Source: Mucilaginibacter rubeus (GTDB taxonomy: Bacteria > Bacteroidota > Bacteroidia > Sphingobacteriales > Sphingobacteriaceae). From it: 64,000 bases of DNA. The stretch covers positions 186,001 to 250,000 of the forward strand of contig NZ_BMKD01000008.1 of assembly GCF_014643835.1 (NCBI RefSeq), in the 5' to 3' direction. This document shows, piece by piece, positions 34,723-43,167 of this stretch (the stretch's first letter is position 1; every line of letters begins with the position of its first letter). A program made the position numbers and the translations under genes. The notes below the pieces were generated by a model. That model saw only the letters and a list, made by a program, of their open reading frames with translations. It was not told the origin of the DNA and did no database searches.

Positions 34723-34747
34723 ACTTAAGACTTCTGACTTAAGACTT
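34723..34747 (-). repeat. AAGTCTTAAGTC-type dispersed repeat, copy 2
   Basis: On the minus strand matches 23 of 25 bases of 13965-13989. Together with 34649-34680 it forms an imperfect inverted repeat. Its end runs into the stop codon of the cobalamin-binding protein gene. Confidence 0.6.
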
Positions 34748-35672
34748 ATAAAGAAAACTTAATCCACCCCTCACCCTCATATCCGAATATAAATTGTTTA
34801 GGGCGGATGATTTCGGCCAGGATCTCAATAGAATCTACAATCCTCGGGCCGGGACGATTGAAATATTGGTTGCCATCGGCAATATAAAACCTGTCGTTTT
34901 TTACCGCTTTGAGGGATGCAAAACCCGGGCGGTCCAAAAGGAGGTTAATCTCCCGCATAGTACGTTCAATGCTGAACCCGCAAGGCATCACCACAATAAT
35001 TTCCGGGTCCTGCTGCAGGATCTCATCCCACTCAATATAAGGCGAGTGCTTACCTTCCTGTGCCAAAACGGGCGTTCCGCCTGCTATGTCTACCAGGCCT
35101 GGTACCCAGTTGCCGGAAATCATTAAAGGTTCAAGCCACTCAATGCAGGCAACCGTAGGTTTACTGTCGATAAACTTCAGCTTGTGCTTGATGATATCAA
35201 CGCGTTCCTGCAAACTCTCGATTAATTCGGCACCGGCTTGCTGTGCATTTAGCCCGTTGGCAACGTTGGCAATGTCATTAAAAATATCATCGAGGCTATT
35301 GGGTTGCAGCGATATAATTTGTGCCTGTTTATCCAGGTAGTTTTCAAGCGCCTCTTCAACATCTTTTAACGATACTGCGCAAACCTCGCACTGGGCCTGG
35401 GTTACCACGACGTCCGGTGCAAGGGTTTTAATTTGTTCGCGCTTTACGGTATAAACCGATAGTGCATCGGCCAGGATCTCTTTCACTTTTATATCAATAT
35501 CGGCGCTGCTTAAACCATCCGGAAAATTAGCTTCAGTACATATGGGTAATTCTTTAACAGATGCCGGAAAATCGCACTCATGCGAACGGCCTACCAGGTT
35601 TTTCTCTAATCCTAAAGCACAAATTATCTCGGTAGCGGCCGGCAGTAATGAAACTATTTTTTCAGTTGGCAT
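34746..35672 (-). CDS. Cobalamin-binding protein (BtuF-like) without signal peptide
   Basis: 308 aa, periplasmic-binding-protein fold of the BtuF/FhuD class: RIVSLLPAATEI-like start (KIVSLLPAATEIICALGL), VVTQAQCEVCAVSL, VACIEWLEPLMISGNWVPGLVDIAGG and PEIIVVMPCGFSIERTM. No signal peptide is present and no upstream start supplies one, so it may be cytoplasmic or exported otherwise. Proteins of this short class are annotated as cobalamin-binding in many bacteria. No BtuCD genes adjoin. A TACATTTG box (35693-35700, minus) lies 20 nt before the ATG. Confidence 0.8.
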   Translation of the reverse strand: MPTEKIVSLLPAATEIICALGLEKNLVGRSHECDFPASVKELPICTEANFPDGLSSADIDIKVKEILADALSVYTVKREQIKTLAPDVVVTQAQCEVCAVSLKDVEEALENYLDKQAQIISLQPNSLDDIFNDIANVANGLNAQQAGAELIESLQERVDIIKHKLKFIDSKPTVACIEWLEPLMISGNWVPGLVDIAGGTPVLAQEGKHSPYIEWDEILQQDPEIIVVMPCGFSIERTMREINLLLDRPGFASLKAVKNDRFYIADGNQYFNRPGPRIVDSIEILAEIIRPKQFIFGYEGEGWIKFSL

Positions 35673-35708
35673 GTTAACACGTTTAAAGTTTGCAAATGTA
35701 AGGAAGAT

Positions 35709-35798
35709 TCTGAACCGGGATTAAACGGATTTGTCAGATTATTGGATTCTAATGCAGATATCCGGGTAATCCCCAAATCCTATAAATCATGGTTCAGA
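35709..35798. repeat. Palindromic element A upstream of the LysE gene
   Basis: About 90 bp; arms begin TCTGAACC on both sides and are imperfectly complementary (TGAACCGGGATT versus AATCATGGTTCA). Same family as 36464-36562 and 40752-40860. It ends only a few bases before the -33 box of the LysE gene. Confidence 0.6.
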
Positions 35799-35803
35799 CA
35801 TTA

Positions 35804-35834
35804 TTTGCCAACTCCAATTAACAACCTATCTTTG
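35804..35834 (+). promoter_or_regulatory. Complete Bacteroidota promoter for the LysE gene
   Basis: -33 TTTG (35804-35807), 19-nt spacer, -7 TATCTTTG (35827-35834). Only 5 nt separate the box from ATG, so the mRNA should be leaderless or nearly so. Confidence 0.7.
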
Positions 35835-35839
35835 CTGCG

Positions 35840-36463
35840 ATGATATTTCTAACATTTTTCATCGGGATCATAGCCAACTTTATAGGCTATATTCCCCCCG
35901 GCAACATAAACCTAACTTTAGTACAGATCACTATAAACCGTGGCATTAAGGAAGCTGTACGCTTTATAACCGCTTTTTCGGCTGTTGAATTTTTCTTTAC
36001 TTATTTCATCATGCATGCTGCCCGCTGGCTTTCTGGGCAATTGCAACTTAATACAGTTATCGACTGGATAATGGTAGTGCTGTTCGGCGTTATGGGATAC
36101 ATCACCTGGATCCATCGTAACAAGCCGCCTAAAGCCAATTACTCCGAACATGCCAGTATCAAATATGGTATTTTATTAGGCTTTTTAAACCCCATGCAGG
36201 TGCCCTTCTGGATGGTAACCGGCACATACCTTATTACGCATGAATGGATCCTTGACGGTAGGGTAGCCCTTGTTATTTTTAGCCTGGGCTCGGCGGCAGG
36301 TGCTTTTTTATGCCTGTTTATCTATGCCAAATTCGCTAAATACATACAGGAAAGATTTGCGTTAAGCACCAGGCTTATCAATACCAGCATAGCTATATTA
36401 TTTTTCGCTTTCGCGATGTATCATATTGTGAAACAGATCTACTTGTCGTTTTTTAAGCATTAA
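35840..36463 (+). CDS. LysE-family amino acid exporter
   Basis: 207-aa membrane protein with about six helices. The signature IGYIPPGNINLTLVQITINRG near the N-terminus and LLGFLNPMQVPFWMV in the middle are typical LysE/RhtB features. It exports amino acids or analogues; substrate unknown. The gene is bracketed by two members of one palindromic repeat family, and has a strong consensus promoter but virtually no 5' leader. Confidence 0.88.
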   Translation: MIFLTFFIGIIANFIGYIPPGNINLTLVQITINRGIKEAVRFITAFSAVEFFFTYFIMHAARWLSGQLQLNTVIDWIMVVLFGVMGYITWIHRNKPPKANYSEHASIKYGILLGFLNPMQVPFWMVTGTYLITHEWILDGRVALVIFSLGSAAGAFLCLFIYAKFAKYIQERFALSTRLINTSIAILFFAFAMYHIVKQIYLSFFKH

Positions 36464-36562
36464 AACCTTGATTTTCTTGATTTAGGGATTGCCTGATGCG
36501 GTGCGTAAGCTGCCAATCCATATTGAATTCAAGGTAATCCTTAAATCAAGCAAATCATGGTT
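36464..36562. repeat. Palindromic element B filling the LysE-ribF gap
   Basis: 99 bp that start right after the LysE stop and end at the ribF stop. Arms AACCTTGATTTTCTTGATTT and its complement (AAATCAAGCAAATCATGGTT) differ at about 4 of 30 positions. Probably also a bidirectional terminator. Confidence 0.7.
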
Positions 36563-37488
36563 CAATTCATGACTTTCAGCACATCTACCTTATCCTGGGC
36601 CAACTGAACTTTCAACTCATCAAGCGATGAAAACTTAACATCCCCCCGTATGTAGTGGTGAAACTCCATCCGGATAGTTTGATTATAGATCTCTTCGCCA
36701 AAGTCAAAGATATTTACCTCGATGTTGCGTGTAAGGCCATTAACCGTTGGGCGGCTACCGATGTAGGCCATCCCTTTATATTTCTGATCAGCTATAATTA
36801 CTGTTACTGCAAAAATACCATCGCATGGAATAAGCTTATATTTTTCTTCAACCACGATATTGGCTGTCGGATAACCAAGCTGACGGCCGATCTGATCGCC
36901 GCGGACAACCTTTCCGGTAATAAAGAAAGGATAGCCTAAAAAGGCGTTAGCCAAATGAATATCGCCGCTTAACAGGGCGTTACGGATGCGGGTTGAGCTG
37001 ATGGCCACCTCGTTGATGTCCTGTTCGGGAATTTCTACCACATCAAAACCATACACAGGGCTAAGGCGCTGCAGATCTTCAAAGCCGCCCTGCCTGTCTT
37101 TACCGAAGCGATGGTCATAGCCTATTACTATTTTTTTTGTACCAATTTTATTAACCAGCACATCACGGATATAGCTCTCGGCAGATTGATTGGAGAAATC
37201 TCTTGAAAAAGGGGTTATAATGAGATGGTCAACCCCGATGCGTTCCAGTAGTTCGGCCTTTTCGGCAATGGTGGTTATCAGTTTCAGGCTTTCATCTTCC
37301 GGGTGCAGGATCATACGCGGGTGCGGAAAAAAAGTAAGGATCACCGTTTCGCCTCCTGTACTTTCGGCCAGCTCCTTAATGCCTGAGATAATTTTACGGT
37401 GCCCTAAGTGTACCCCATCAAATGTACCGATGGTGACTACTGCATTGTTTACCGCTGTAAATTCGTCGATATTATTGTAAACCCTCAT
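36562..37488 (-). CDS. ribF: Bifunctional riboflavin kinase / FAD synthetase
   Basis: 308 aa. The N-terminal FMN adenylyltransferase domain (about 15-180) has TIGTFDGVHLGHRKII and FSRDFSNQSAESYIRDVLV, plus STRIRNALLSGD. The C-terminal riboflavin kinase domain (about 185-308) has GKVVRGDQIGRQLGYPTANI. It converts riboflavin to FMN and FAD. Last gene of the ftsX-DUF3098-uppP-truB-ribF block, 75 nt after truB, with a possible own promoter (minus-strand TAACTTTG at 37503-37510). Confidence 0.96.
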   Translation of the reverse strand: MRVYNNIDEFTAVNNAVVTIGTFDGVHLGHRKIISGIKELAESTGGETVILTFFPHPRMILHPEDESLKLITTIAEKAELLERIGVDHLIITPFSRDFSNQSAESYIRDVLVNKIGTKKIVIGYDHRFGKDRQGGFEDLQRLSPVYGFDVVEIPEQDINEVAISSTRIRNALLSGDIHLANAFLGYPFFITGKVVRGDQIGRQLGYPTANIVVEEKYKLIPCDGIFAVTVIIADQKYKGMAYIGSRPTVNGLTRNIEVNIFDFGEEIYNQTIRMEFHHYIRGDVKFSSLDELKVQLAQDKVDVLKVMN

Positions 37489-37563
37489 TTATGAGTAAAA
37501 CACAAAGTTAATTTTTAGTTGATGGGATTAAAAACCGGAGTGTTTGAGCTTTGTAAATTTCCT

Positions 37564-38286
37564 TTACCGCGCTGTACGTACATCTGATACTTTTAATTCC
37601 CTCACGGTATTTACCAGTTCCATCACTTCCCAGGCATCCTCAATTCTGAAGTTACCGCTCCGTGTACGTCTTAGTTTTGAAAGATAAGCCCCGTTTCCTA
37701 AAGCCGAGCCAAAATCATTCACCAGCGAACGGATGTAAGTGCCCTTACTGCACACCACTCTGAAATCAACCTCGGGCAGCTCAATACGGGTTAGTTCAAA
37801 CCCGGTTATAGTGACGTTACGGAGCTTCAGTTCCACATCCTCGCCCCGGCGCGCCTTTTCATATAAACGCTCACCATCAACTTTTATGGCCGAGTGCGCC
37901 GGCGGATATTGCTGGATATCGCCAATGAACTGTCTGCAGTTGTTACGCAGCATTTCTTCAGTGAGTTGGCTGATGTCGAAACTTTTGTCCTGTGCCGTTT
38001 CCATATCATATGAAGGCGTAGTTGCGCCCAATACCATGGTCCCGGTATATTCCTTTTCTTCGGCCTGGAAAGTATCTATCTGCTTGGTCATTTTACCGGT
38101 GCAGATGATCAGCAAGCCGGTAGCCAACGGATCGAGTGTGCCTGCATGGCCAACCTTCAGCTTAAGCGGCTTAAATGAATTGCGGAGTTTGCCAACCACA
38201 TCAAAGCTTGTCCATTGATACGGTTTATTAACCAGCAGGAGCTGCCCCTCAGCAAATTCCTCTATTTTTGTATACGTGTTCTTCAA
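37564..38286 (-). CDS. truB: tRNA pseudouridine(55) synthase
   Basis: 240 aa. TruB makes pseudouridine 55 in the T-loop of tRNA. Motif KVGHAGTLDPLATGLLIICTGK contains the catalytic Asp. LLVNKPYQWTSFDVV at the start, QYPPAHSAIKVDGERLYEKAR and VVCSKGTYIRSLVNDFG are all conserved. Lacks the PUA tail of longer TruB proteins. Adjacent to ribF and uppP. Confidence 0.96.
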   Translation of the reverse strand: MKNTYTKIEEFAEGQLLLVNKPYQWTSFDVVGKLRNSFKPLKLKVGHAGTLDPLATGLLIICTGKMTKQIDTFQAEEKEYTGTMVLGATTPSYDMETAQDKSFDISQLTEEMLRNNCRQFIGDIQQYPPAHSAIKVDGERLYEKARRGEDVELKLRNVTITGFELTRIELPEVDFRVVCSKGTYIRSLVNDFGSALGNGAYLSKLRRTRSGNFRIEDAWEVMELVNTVRELKVSDVRTAR

Positions 38287-38325
38287 ATCTTTTATTTACA
38301 CCGGATCAATTTATCCGATTTTTCG

Positions 38326-38333
38326 CAAAGGTA
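38326..38333 (-). promoter_or_regulatory. -7 box for truB
   Basis: Minus strand TACCTTTG, about 40 nt before the truB ATG. A TTG lies at about 38357-38359, a longer than usual spacing. Confidence 0.45.
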
Positions 38334-38372
38334 CGATTTTCGCCCCTATTGCCGGACAAGCTATAAATTACT

Positions 38373-38413
38373 GCGCCGGATCAATCTCTTTTGATATGAG
38401 AATGATCCGGCGC
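38373..38413. repeat. Hairpin between uppP and truB
   Basis: GCGCCGGATCA (38373-38383) is perfectly complementary to TGATCCGGCGC (38403-38413). No T run on the minus strand, so this is a structure of uncertain role rather than a clear terminator. Confidence 0.6.
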
Positions 38414-38442
38414 GGCAAAATTAATGTGATATACTTAAATGC

Positions 38443-39237
38443 TTAAATCGTTTGTAATTGGTGCCCGCTCAAAATTAATCCTATAATAACAGCTCCAATC
38501 ACAATACGGTACCAGCCGAAAATCTGGAAACCACGGCGCTCAAGAAAAGTAATGAATGTTTTAATAGCCAGCATGGCAACAATAAAAGCAATGATATTAC
38601 CTATGGCCAGTAATTTAATTTCTTCGCCGGTAAATACGTGCCCTTCTTTATGGAAGTCATATAGTTTTTTTGCAGTTGCGGCAAACATAGTGGGCACTGC
38701 CAGGAAGAATGAAAACTCGGCAGCTGCAGTACGGTTTAGTTTTTGCGCCATGCCACCAACAATAGTAGCAGCCGAACGCGATGTACCGGGGATCATGGCT
38801 AAACACTGAAAAAAGCCTATTTTAAGTGCCGTTAAATTGCTGATATCCTTTTCTTCTTTAATCACCGGCTTGTTGAACCATTTATCAACAAACAATAAAA
38901 TAATGCCGCCAACAAACAGGGTAATACCAACGGTGAGCGCGCTCTCCAATAAAGCATCTATCTTTTTGCTAAACAATACGCCAAATACCGCTGCAGGTAT
39001 AAAAGCGATAAACAGTTTTAAATAAAAATTAACCGATTGCAAGAACCTTCTCCAGTACAGGAACACTACCGATAAGATGGCGCCCAGTTGTATGGCAATA
39101 GTAAAAAGCTTAACAAAAGGATCGGCTGCTATGCCCATTACTGATGAAGCAATGATCATGTGCCCGGTTGATGATACAGGTAAAAATTCAGTTATCCCTT
39201 CAATAATTGCAAGGATAATAACATGGATTAAATTCAT
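38443..39237 (-). CDS. uppP: Undecaprenyl-diphosphatase
   Basis: 264-aa BacA/UppP membrane phosphatase that recycles undecaprenyl pyrophosphate for peptidoglycan synthesis. Signature motifs are [19 protein letters not shown] near the N-terminus and [20 protein letters not shown] in the second half; about eight membrane helices. Belongs to the conserved Bacteroidota ftsX-DUF3098-uppP-truB-ribF order. Confidence 0.96.
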   Translation of the reverse strand: MNLIHVIILAIIEGITEFLPVSSTGHMIIASSVMGIAADPFVKLFTIAIQLGAILSVVFLYWRRFLQSVNFYLKLFIAFIPAAVFGVLFSKKIDALLESALTVGITLFVGGIILLFVDKWFNKPVIKEEKDISNLTALKIGFFQCLAMIPGTSRSAATIVGGMAQKLNRTAAAEFSFFLAVPTMFAATAKKLYDFHKEGHVFTGEEIKLLAIGNIIAFIVAMLAIKTFITFLERRGFQIFGWYRIVIGAVIIGLILSGHQLQTI

Positions 39238-39332
39238 TGGGGTTTTAAGGGGTTGAGGTAGAGATATACGTTATTACAGTAGATATCTTTCACTAAAACA
39301 TATCTACTGTAAAATTCAGCATGGTTACTGTA

Positions 39333-39617
39333 TTAATTAGCCGAAGGCTTTTTAAGGATAGCGAAGAAACCCAAAGCAAAACCGCCCAAAACTACTATTG
39401 GGGCGATAACTATTTTGGTAGTGCTGTAAATGTCAGTTGTGCCCGACATCAGGACAAAACCGAAGGCAACAACCGCCACGCTGATGATCAGCATACGGTA
39501 ATTGCTTTTATCAAATATAAATTGTACCGGCGCAGTAGCTTTTGCGGCACCGGTAGCTGCCGGCGATGTTGCAGCAGTTGTTTTTACAGGAGCCGCTGGT
39601 TTAAATTTTTGTGCCAT
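39333..39617 (-). CDS. DUF3098 family membrane protein
   Basis: 94 aa. A low-complexity Ala/Thr/Pro N-terminus (about 1-33), then FIFDKSNYRMLIISVAVVAFGF and a second membrane helix IVIAPIVVLGGFALGFFAIL. DUF3098 proteins sit between ftsX and uppP in Bacteroidota, which matches here. A role in cell division or envelope assembly is inferred only from location. Confidence 0.85.
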   Translation of the reverse strand: MAQKFKPAAPVKTTAATSPAATGAAKATAPVQFIFDKSNYRMLIISVAVVAFGFVLMSGTTDIYSTTKIVIAPIVVLGGFALGFFAILKKPSAN

Positions 39618-39702
39618 ATATCTTTTAATTACTGAATTATTGAGTTAATGAATTAGTGATTTAAGGCCCGGATCAAAACCTTTCAGCTTTGGCCTTTAAC
39701 CT

Positions 39703-40581
39703 CTATCTGTACAGATCGTATATTTTTAAACGTAAAAACTTGTTAACTGCTAAAAAGGTACTGAAGCCTGATATAAAAATACCCAGCCCAACTACAACTA
39801 AAAACACGATGCCAAACTCGGTGTAGTTTTGCAAAAATACAAGGTCCGGTACGTTGTCATAAGCAACATATAAAGTACCTATCAGCAGGATAATGGCAAT
39901 TAACCCGCCTAATAAGCCATGCCAGATCCCGTACAGTAAAAAAGGCTTGCGGATAAACCCTTTTGTAGCCCCAACCAGTTGCATTGACTTGATCAGGAAA
40001 CGCTGCGAATAAATCGCCAACCTGATGGTATTATTAATCAACGCTACCGAAAGCACTACAAAAATGCCCGCAAATGTAAGGATGATCAAACTAATTGTTG
40101 TCACATTCTGGTTCATCTGGTCAACCAATGATTGCTGATATTTAACCTCTTTTATCAATGGATTTTTCAGCAATTCGGCTTTAAACTTTTCGATATCCTT
40201 GTTGTTGGCATAATCCGCTTTCAGATAAACATCAACTGACTGCGATAGCGGGTTATAGCCTAAAAACTTTACAAAGTCTTCGCCAAGGTCTTTTTGCAGG
40301 TTGCGGGCGGCAAGCTCTTTACTTACGTATTGGGTTTGTTTTACCATTACGTTGCCATCCAACTGCTTTTGAAGTTGCAATACGTCGCTTTCGTGGGCGG
40401 CATCATCAACAAAAATATTAAGCACGATGTTTTCTTTAACATAGCTCGAAATATTTTTAGCGTATACCAGTATTAAACCCAGCAGCCCTACCATTAACAG
40501 CACCATGGCAATACCAAATACAGTTGAAATGTAGATGGTTTTTGTCTTTTTAGAGGATGCGCTTGCTTCAAATTCTTCCAT
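39703..40581 (-). CDS. ftsX: FtsX-like cell-division ABC permease
   Basis: 292 aa. One N-terminal helix (about 18-42), an extracytoplasmic domain (about 45-165) with FVDDAAHESDVLQLQ and TQYVSKELAARNLQKDLG, then three C-terminal helices (about 168-190, 218-240 and 255-280). Together with FtsE (not in this window) it controls periplasmic peptidoglycan hydrolases at the septum. First gene of the block leading to ribF. Confidence 0.93.
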   Translation of the reverse strand: MEEFEASASSKKTKTIYISTVFGIAMVLLMVGLLGLILVYAKNISSYVKENIVLNIFVDDAAHESDVLQLQKQLDGNVMVKQTQYVSKELAARNLQKDLGEDFVKFLGYNPLSQSVDVYLKADYANNKDIEKFKAELLKNPLIKEVKYQQSLVDQMNQNVTTISLIILTFAGIFVVLSVALINNTIRLAIYSQRFLIKSMQLVGATKGFIRKPFLLYGIWHGLLGGLIAIILLIGTLYVAYDNVPDLVFLQNYTEFGIVFLVVVGLGIFISGFSTFLAVNKFLRLKIYDLYR

Positions 40582-40930
40582 TTACTCTTGTTAGATGTGA
40601 GATATTAGACATGAGATTTGAGATCACTATCCCCCTCAAGTTAATATCATATTTCTGCGAAAATAAGAAACCCTCCCTAAAGGTAAAAGTTTATTGCTTA
40701 TAAATATGTTTAATAACGCTTTAGCTTAACAGATTTAACATTTATTAACAACAGAACCGGGATTTTGTCAGAACTCGAATTAAACGAATTAATGAATTGC
40801 CTTGCATTCGATAAATTCCTTAATTCAAAAGATTCGAGTTCTGACAAAATTCTGATTCAGACAAATTAAACATCGAATTCTGATCTAAACCTGGAGTTAA
40901 ACAAAGCGCCACCGCTATTGTTATCAATAC
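40582..40930. other. 349-bp divergent spacer between ftsX and a small basic protein
   Basis: Contains TTAGATGTGAGATATTAGAC-type words just upstream of ftsX, an A/T-rich stretch (40680-40750), and the palindromic element C at 40752-40860. I see no additional reading frame or RNA gene. Confidence 0.6.
40752..40860. repeat. Palindromic element C with 19-bp perfect arms
   Basis: The core arms 40762-40780 and 40832-40850 are perfect inverted repeats (ATTTTGTCAGAACTCGAAT). Pairing continues outward and inward with mismatches over about 109 bp. Shares the CAGAACCGGGATT start with element A at 35709. Confidence 0.7.
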
Positions 40931-41131
40931 ATGACAAAGCCAGCAAACGAAAAAGATAAACCTTCGCCATCAGATACCCCGACCCACAGGCCAAATGACA
41001 ACGGGCATAAAAGCAAGGTGCGAAAGGAAGATAAACAATATCATGCCGATAATCCGCATGGAGGTGATATCGCCAAAAAGCATGAGAAAGAAGAACAACC
41101 GGTTCATTCGGTGAAGAGTGTACCGAAATAA
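40931..41131 (+). CDS. Small hydrophilic hypothetical protein
   Basis: 66 aa, very rich in Lys, Pro, Asp, His and Glu, with no hydrophobic segment; probably disordered and cytoplasmic. No family recognised. It begins with ATG in a sensible position and no competing frame is better. It ends just before short GC-rich hairpins. Could be a stress-type small protein, but that is a guess. Confidence 0.45.
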   Translation: MTKPANEKDKPSPSDTPTHRPNDNGHKSKVRKEDKQYHADNPHGGDIAKKHEKEEQPVHSVKSVPK

Positions 41132-41143
41132 GCCCCTTCTAAA

Positions 41144-41209
41144 TCTCCCCCGAAAGGGGAGACTTAATTAAGATCTTTAAGCCCTCCCTGCTGGGGAGGG
41201 TTGGGTGGG
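41144..41209. repeat. GC-rich double hairpin (CTCCCC/GGGGAG type)
   Basis: TCTCCCC (41144-41150) with GGGGAGA (41156-41162), then CCCTCCC with GGGAGGG (41182-41200), followed by TTGGGTGGGG. Related words occur near 43150-43180 and 52981-53000. Probably a dispersed repeat that can terminate both convergent genes. Confidence 0.55.
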
Positions 41210-41210
41210 G

Positions 41211-43091
41211 TTATCTCGCAATCCCTGCCGAATTAAACTGCAAATCATACAATTTGCGGTAGTGACCGTTCTCAATTTTAAGCAACTCCTGGTGGGTACC
41301 CATTTCCATGATCTCGCCATGGTCAAGTACAATGATCCTGTCGGCATTTTGAATGGTGGAAAGCCTGTGGGCTATCACTATGGCCGTACGGCCTTCCATT
41401 AATTTATTGATGGCATTCTGGATCAGGATCTCGGTTTCTGTATCAACAGATGACGTAGCTTCGTCCAAGACCAGGATTGCGGGATTATAAACCAGTGCCC
41501 TGATAAACGAGATTAGTTGCGATTGCCCGGCCGAAAGTGTTGAGCCGCGTTCCATCACATTATAATCGTAGCCACCGGGCAGGCGTTCGATAAAATCATG
41601 CGCGCCAACATCTTTGGCTGCAGCTATGATCTGCTCGCGGGTGATATTGGGATTATTGAGGCTGACATTATTGGCAATGGTATCGCTGAACAAAAACACA
41701 TCCTGTATCACAGTTGCTATCTGCGAACGCAGGTAGTTTACGTCATAATCATGGATATCGTGCCCATCAACCCTTACACAGCCTTTGCCAATTTCATAAA
41801 AACGGTTCAGGATATTAATGGTTGATGATTTACCTGCGCCGGTTGCGCCTACCAAAGCCAGGGTTTCGCCGGGCTTGATATGGAAGCTGATGTTTTTCAG
41901 CACCCAGTTTTCATCATTATAGGCAAACCATACTTTATCAAAGCTGATATCGCCCTGCAGCCTGCCTGTTGTAAGTGTGCCTTTATTTTCGGCCACCTCG
42001 TCGGTATCCAATACTTTAAAAATCCTGTCGGCACCTACCATACCCATTTGTAGGGTGTTAAATTTATCGGCCAGCTGGCGGATAGGCCTGAACAACATAT
42101 TCAGCAATACAATAAAGCTGGTGATCAATCCTGGAGTAATACCCTTACCTGAAGCAGAGATAGTTAACATTTGACTATCAGACAGCATCCTTTTGCAGCC
42201 ATACCAAACCAGCAAGCCCATACATATGGCAAACAGGATTTCAACCACCGGAAAAAATATCGAGTAATACCAATTTGAGCGGATGTTAGCATCACGGTAC
42301 TTTTCATTCACGGCTTTAAACTTGCGCATCTCCTGGTCTTCACGGGCAAAGATCTGGATCACGCTGATACCTGAAATATGTTCGGCCAAGAAAGTATTGA
42401 GCCGTGCCACCTGCGTACGCACCTCCTGGAATGAGGACTTAATAGCCTCCTTAAACACATAGGTTGAAGCAAACAGGAAAGGCATCGGAATGAGCGTAAT
42501 CAGGGCCAGTTTCCAGTCTTGCCAAAGCATATAGCCTATCACAGCAACCACCAACAGCATATCACCCATGATAGAGATCAACCCTTCCGAAAAAATATCG
42601 GCAATAGTTTCCAGGTCGGACACCGTACGGGTAATAAGCATACCGATAGGCGTACGGTCGAAGTATTTTAATCTTAAACTGGTAATGTGGTTAAAAATAT
42701 CGATCCTCAAATCGCGGATCACATATTGGCCCAGCGCATTGGTTAAATAAGTTTGGTAGTACTGCGCAATAGTTTGAATGAGAAGCTGTGCTATCATGAG
42801 CTCAACCATAAAAACCAACCCATTATAATCATCGTTCAAAATATTAACATCCAATGTACGTTGGATCAGGATTGGCTGCAGCAAAGCATTGGCTGCTATA
42901 AAAATGGTGAGGAAAGTAGCTATAACAAAGGTTTTATTATACGGCTTAACGTAATGCATTACCCGGCCCAGTAGCTTCCAGTCGAGGGCCTTTCCGGTTA
43001 CGACCCCTGAAGGGGGGGCTGCTTGCTTGGTTGCTCCCTCATTTGCTGAGGAGAGAGTTTCCTGTTTATTATCTTTTTCTTCTTTAGCCAC
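41211..43091 (-). CDS. ABC exporter, fused permease and ATPase
   Basis: 626-aa half-transporter with a GTG start. A charged N-terminal tail (about 1-35) precedes the six-helix membrane domain (about 45-345) and an NBD (about 375-615) with GATGAGKSST, a non-standard signature LSAGQSQLISF, ILVLDEATSSVD and IVIAHRLS. Multidrug/lipid exporter class, possibly pairing with the half-transporter at 2.9 kb. A full promoter (43097-43127) leaves only 5 nt before GTG. Confidence 0.92.
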   Translation of the reverse strand: MAKEEKDNKQETLSSANEGATKQAAPPSGVVTGKALDWKLLGRVMHYVKPYNKTFVIATFLTIFIAANALLQPILIQRTLDVNILNDDYNGLVFMVELMIAQLLIQTIAQYYQTYLTNALGQYVIRDLRIDIFNHITSLRLKYFDRTPIGMLITRTVSDLETIADIFSEGLISIMGDMLLVVAVIGYMLWQDWKLALITLIPMPFLFASTYVFKEAIKSSFQEVRTQVARLNTFLAEHISGISVIQIFAREDQEMRKFKAVNEKYRDANIRSNWYYSIFFPVVEILFAICMGLLVWYGCKRMLSDSQMLTISASGKGITPGLITSFIVLLNMLFRPIRQLADKFNTLQMGMVGADRIFKVLDTDEVAENKGTLTTGRLQGDISFDKVWFAYNDENWVLKNISFHIKPGETLALVGATGAGKSSTINILNRFYEIGKGCVRVDGHDIHDYDVNYLRSQIATVIQDVFLFSDTIANNVSLNNPNITREQIIAAAKDVGAHDFIERLPGGYDYNVMERGSTLSAGQSQLISFIRALVYNPAILVLDEATSSVDTETEILIQNAINKLMEGRTAIVIAHRLSTIQNADRIIVLDHGEIMEMGTHQELLKIENGHYRKLYDLQFNSAGIAR

Positions 43092-43096
43092 TATAT

Positions 43097-43127
43097 CAAA
43101 GTTAAAGTATAATTATCTATCGTCAAA
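43097..43127 (-). promoter_or_regulatory. Complete promoter ending 5 nt before a GTG start
   Basis: Minus strand: TTTG (43124-43127), 19-nt spacer, TAACTTTG (43097-43104), then ATATA and GTG. Predicts a leaderless mRNA for the ABC exporter. Confidence 0.7.
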
Positions 43128-43167
43128 TCTCATCCACATTATCCACCATTGTTCCCCCTTCAGGGGG

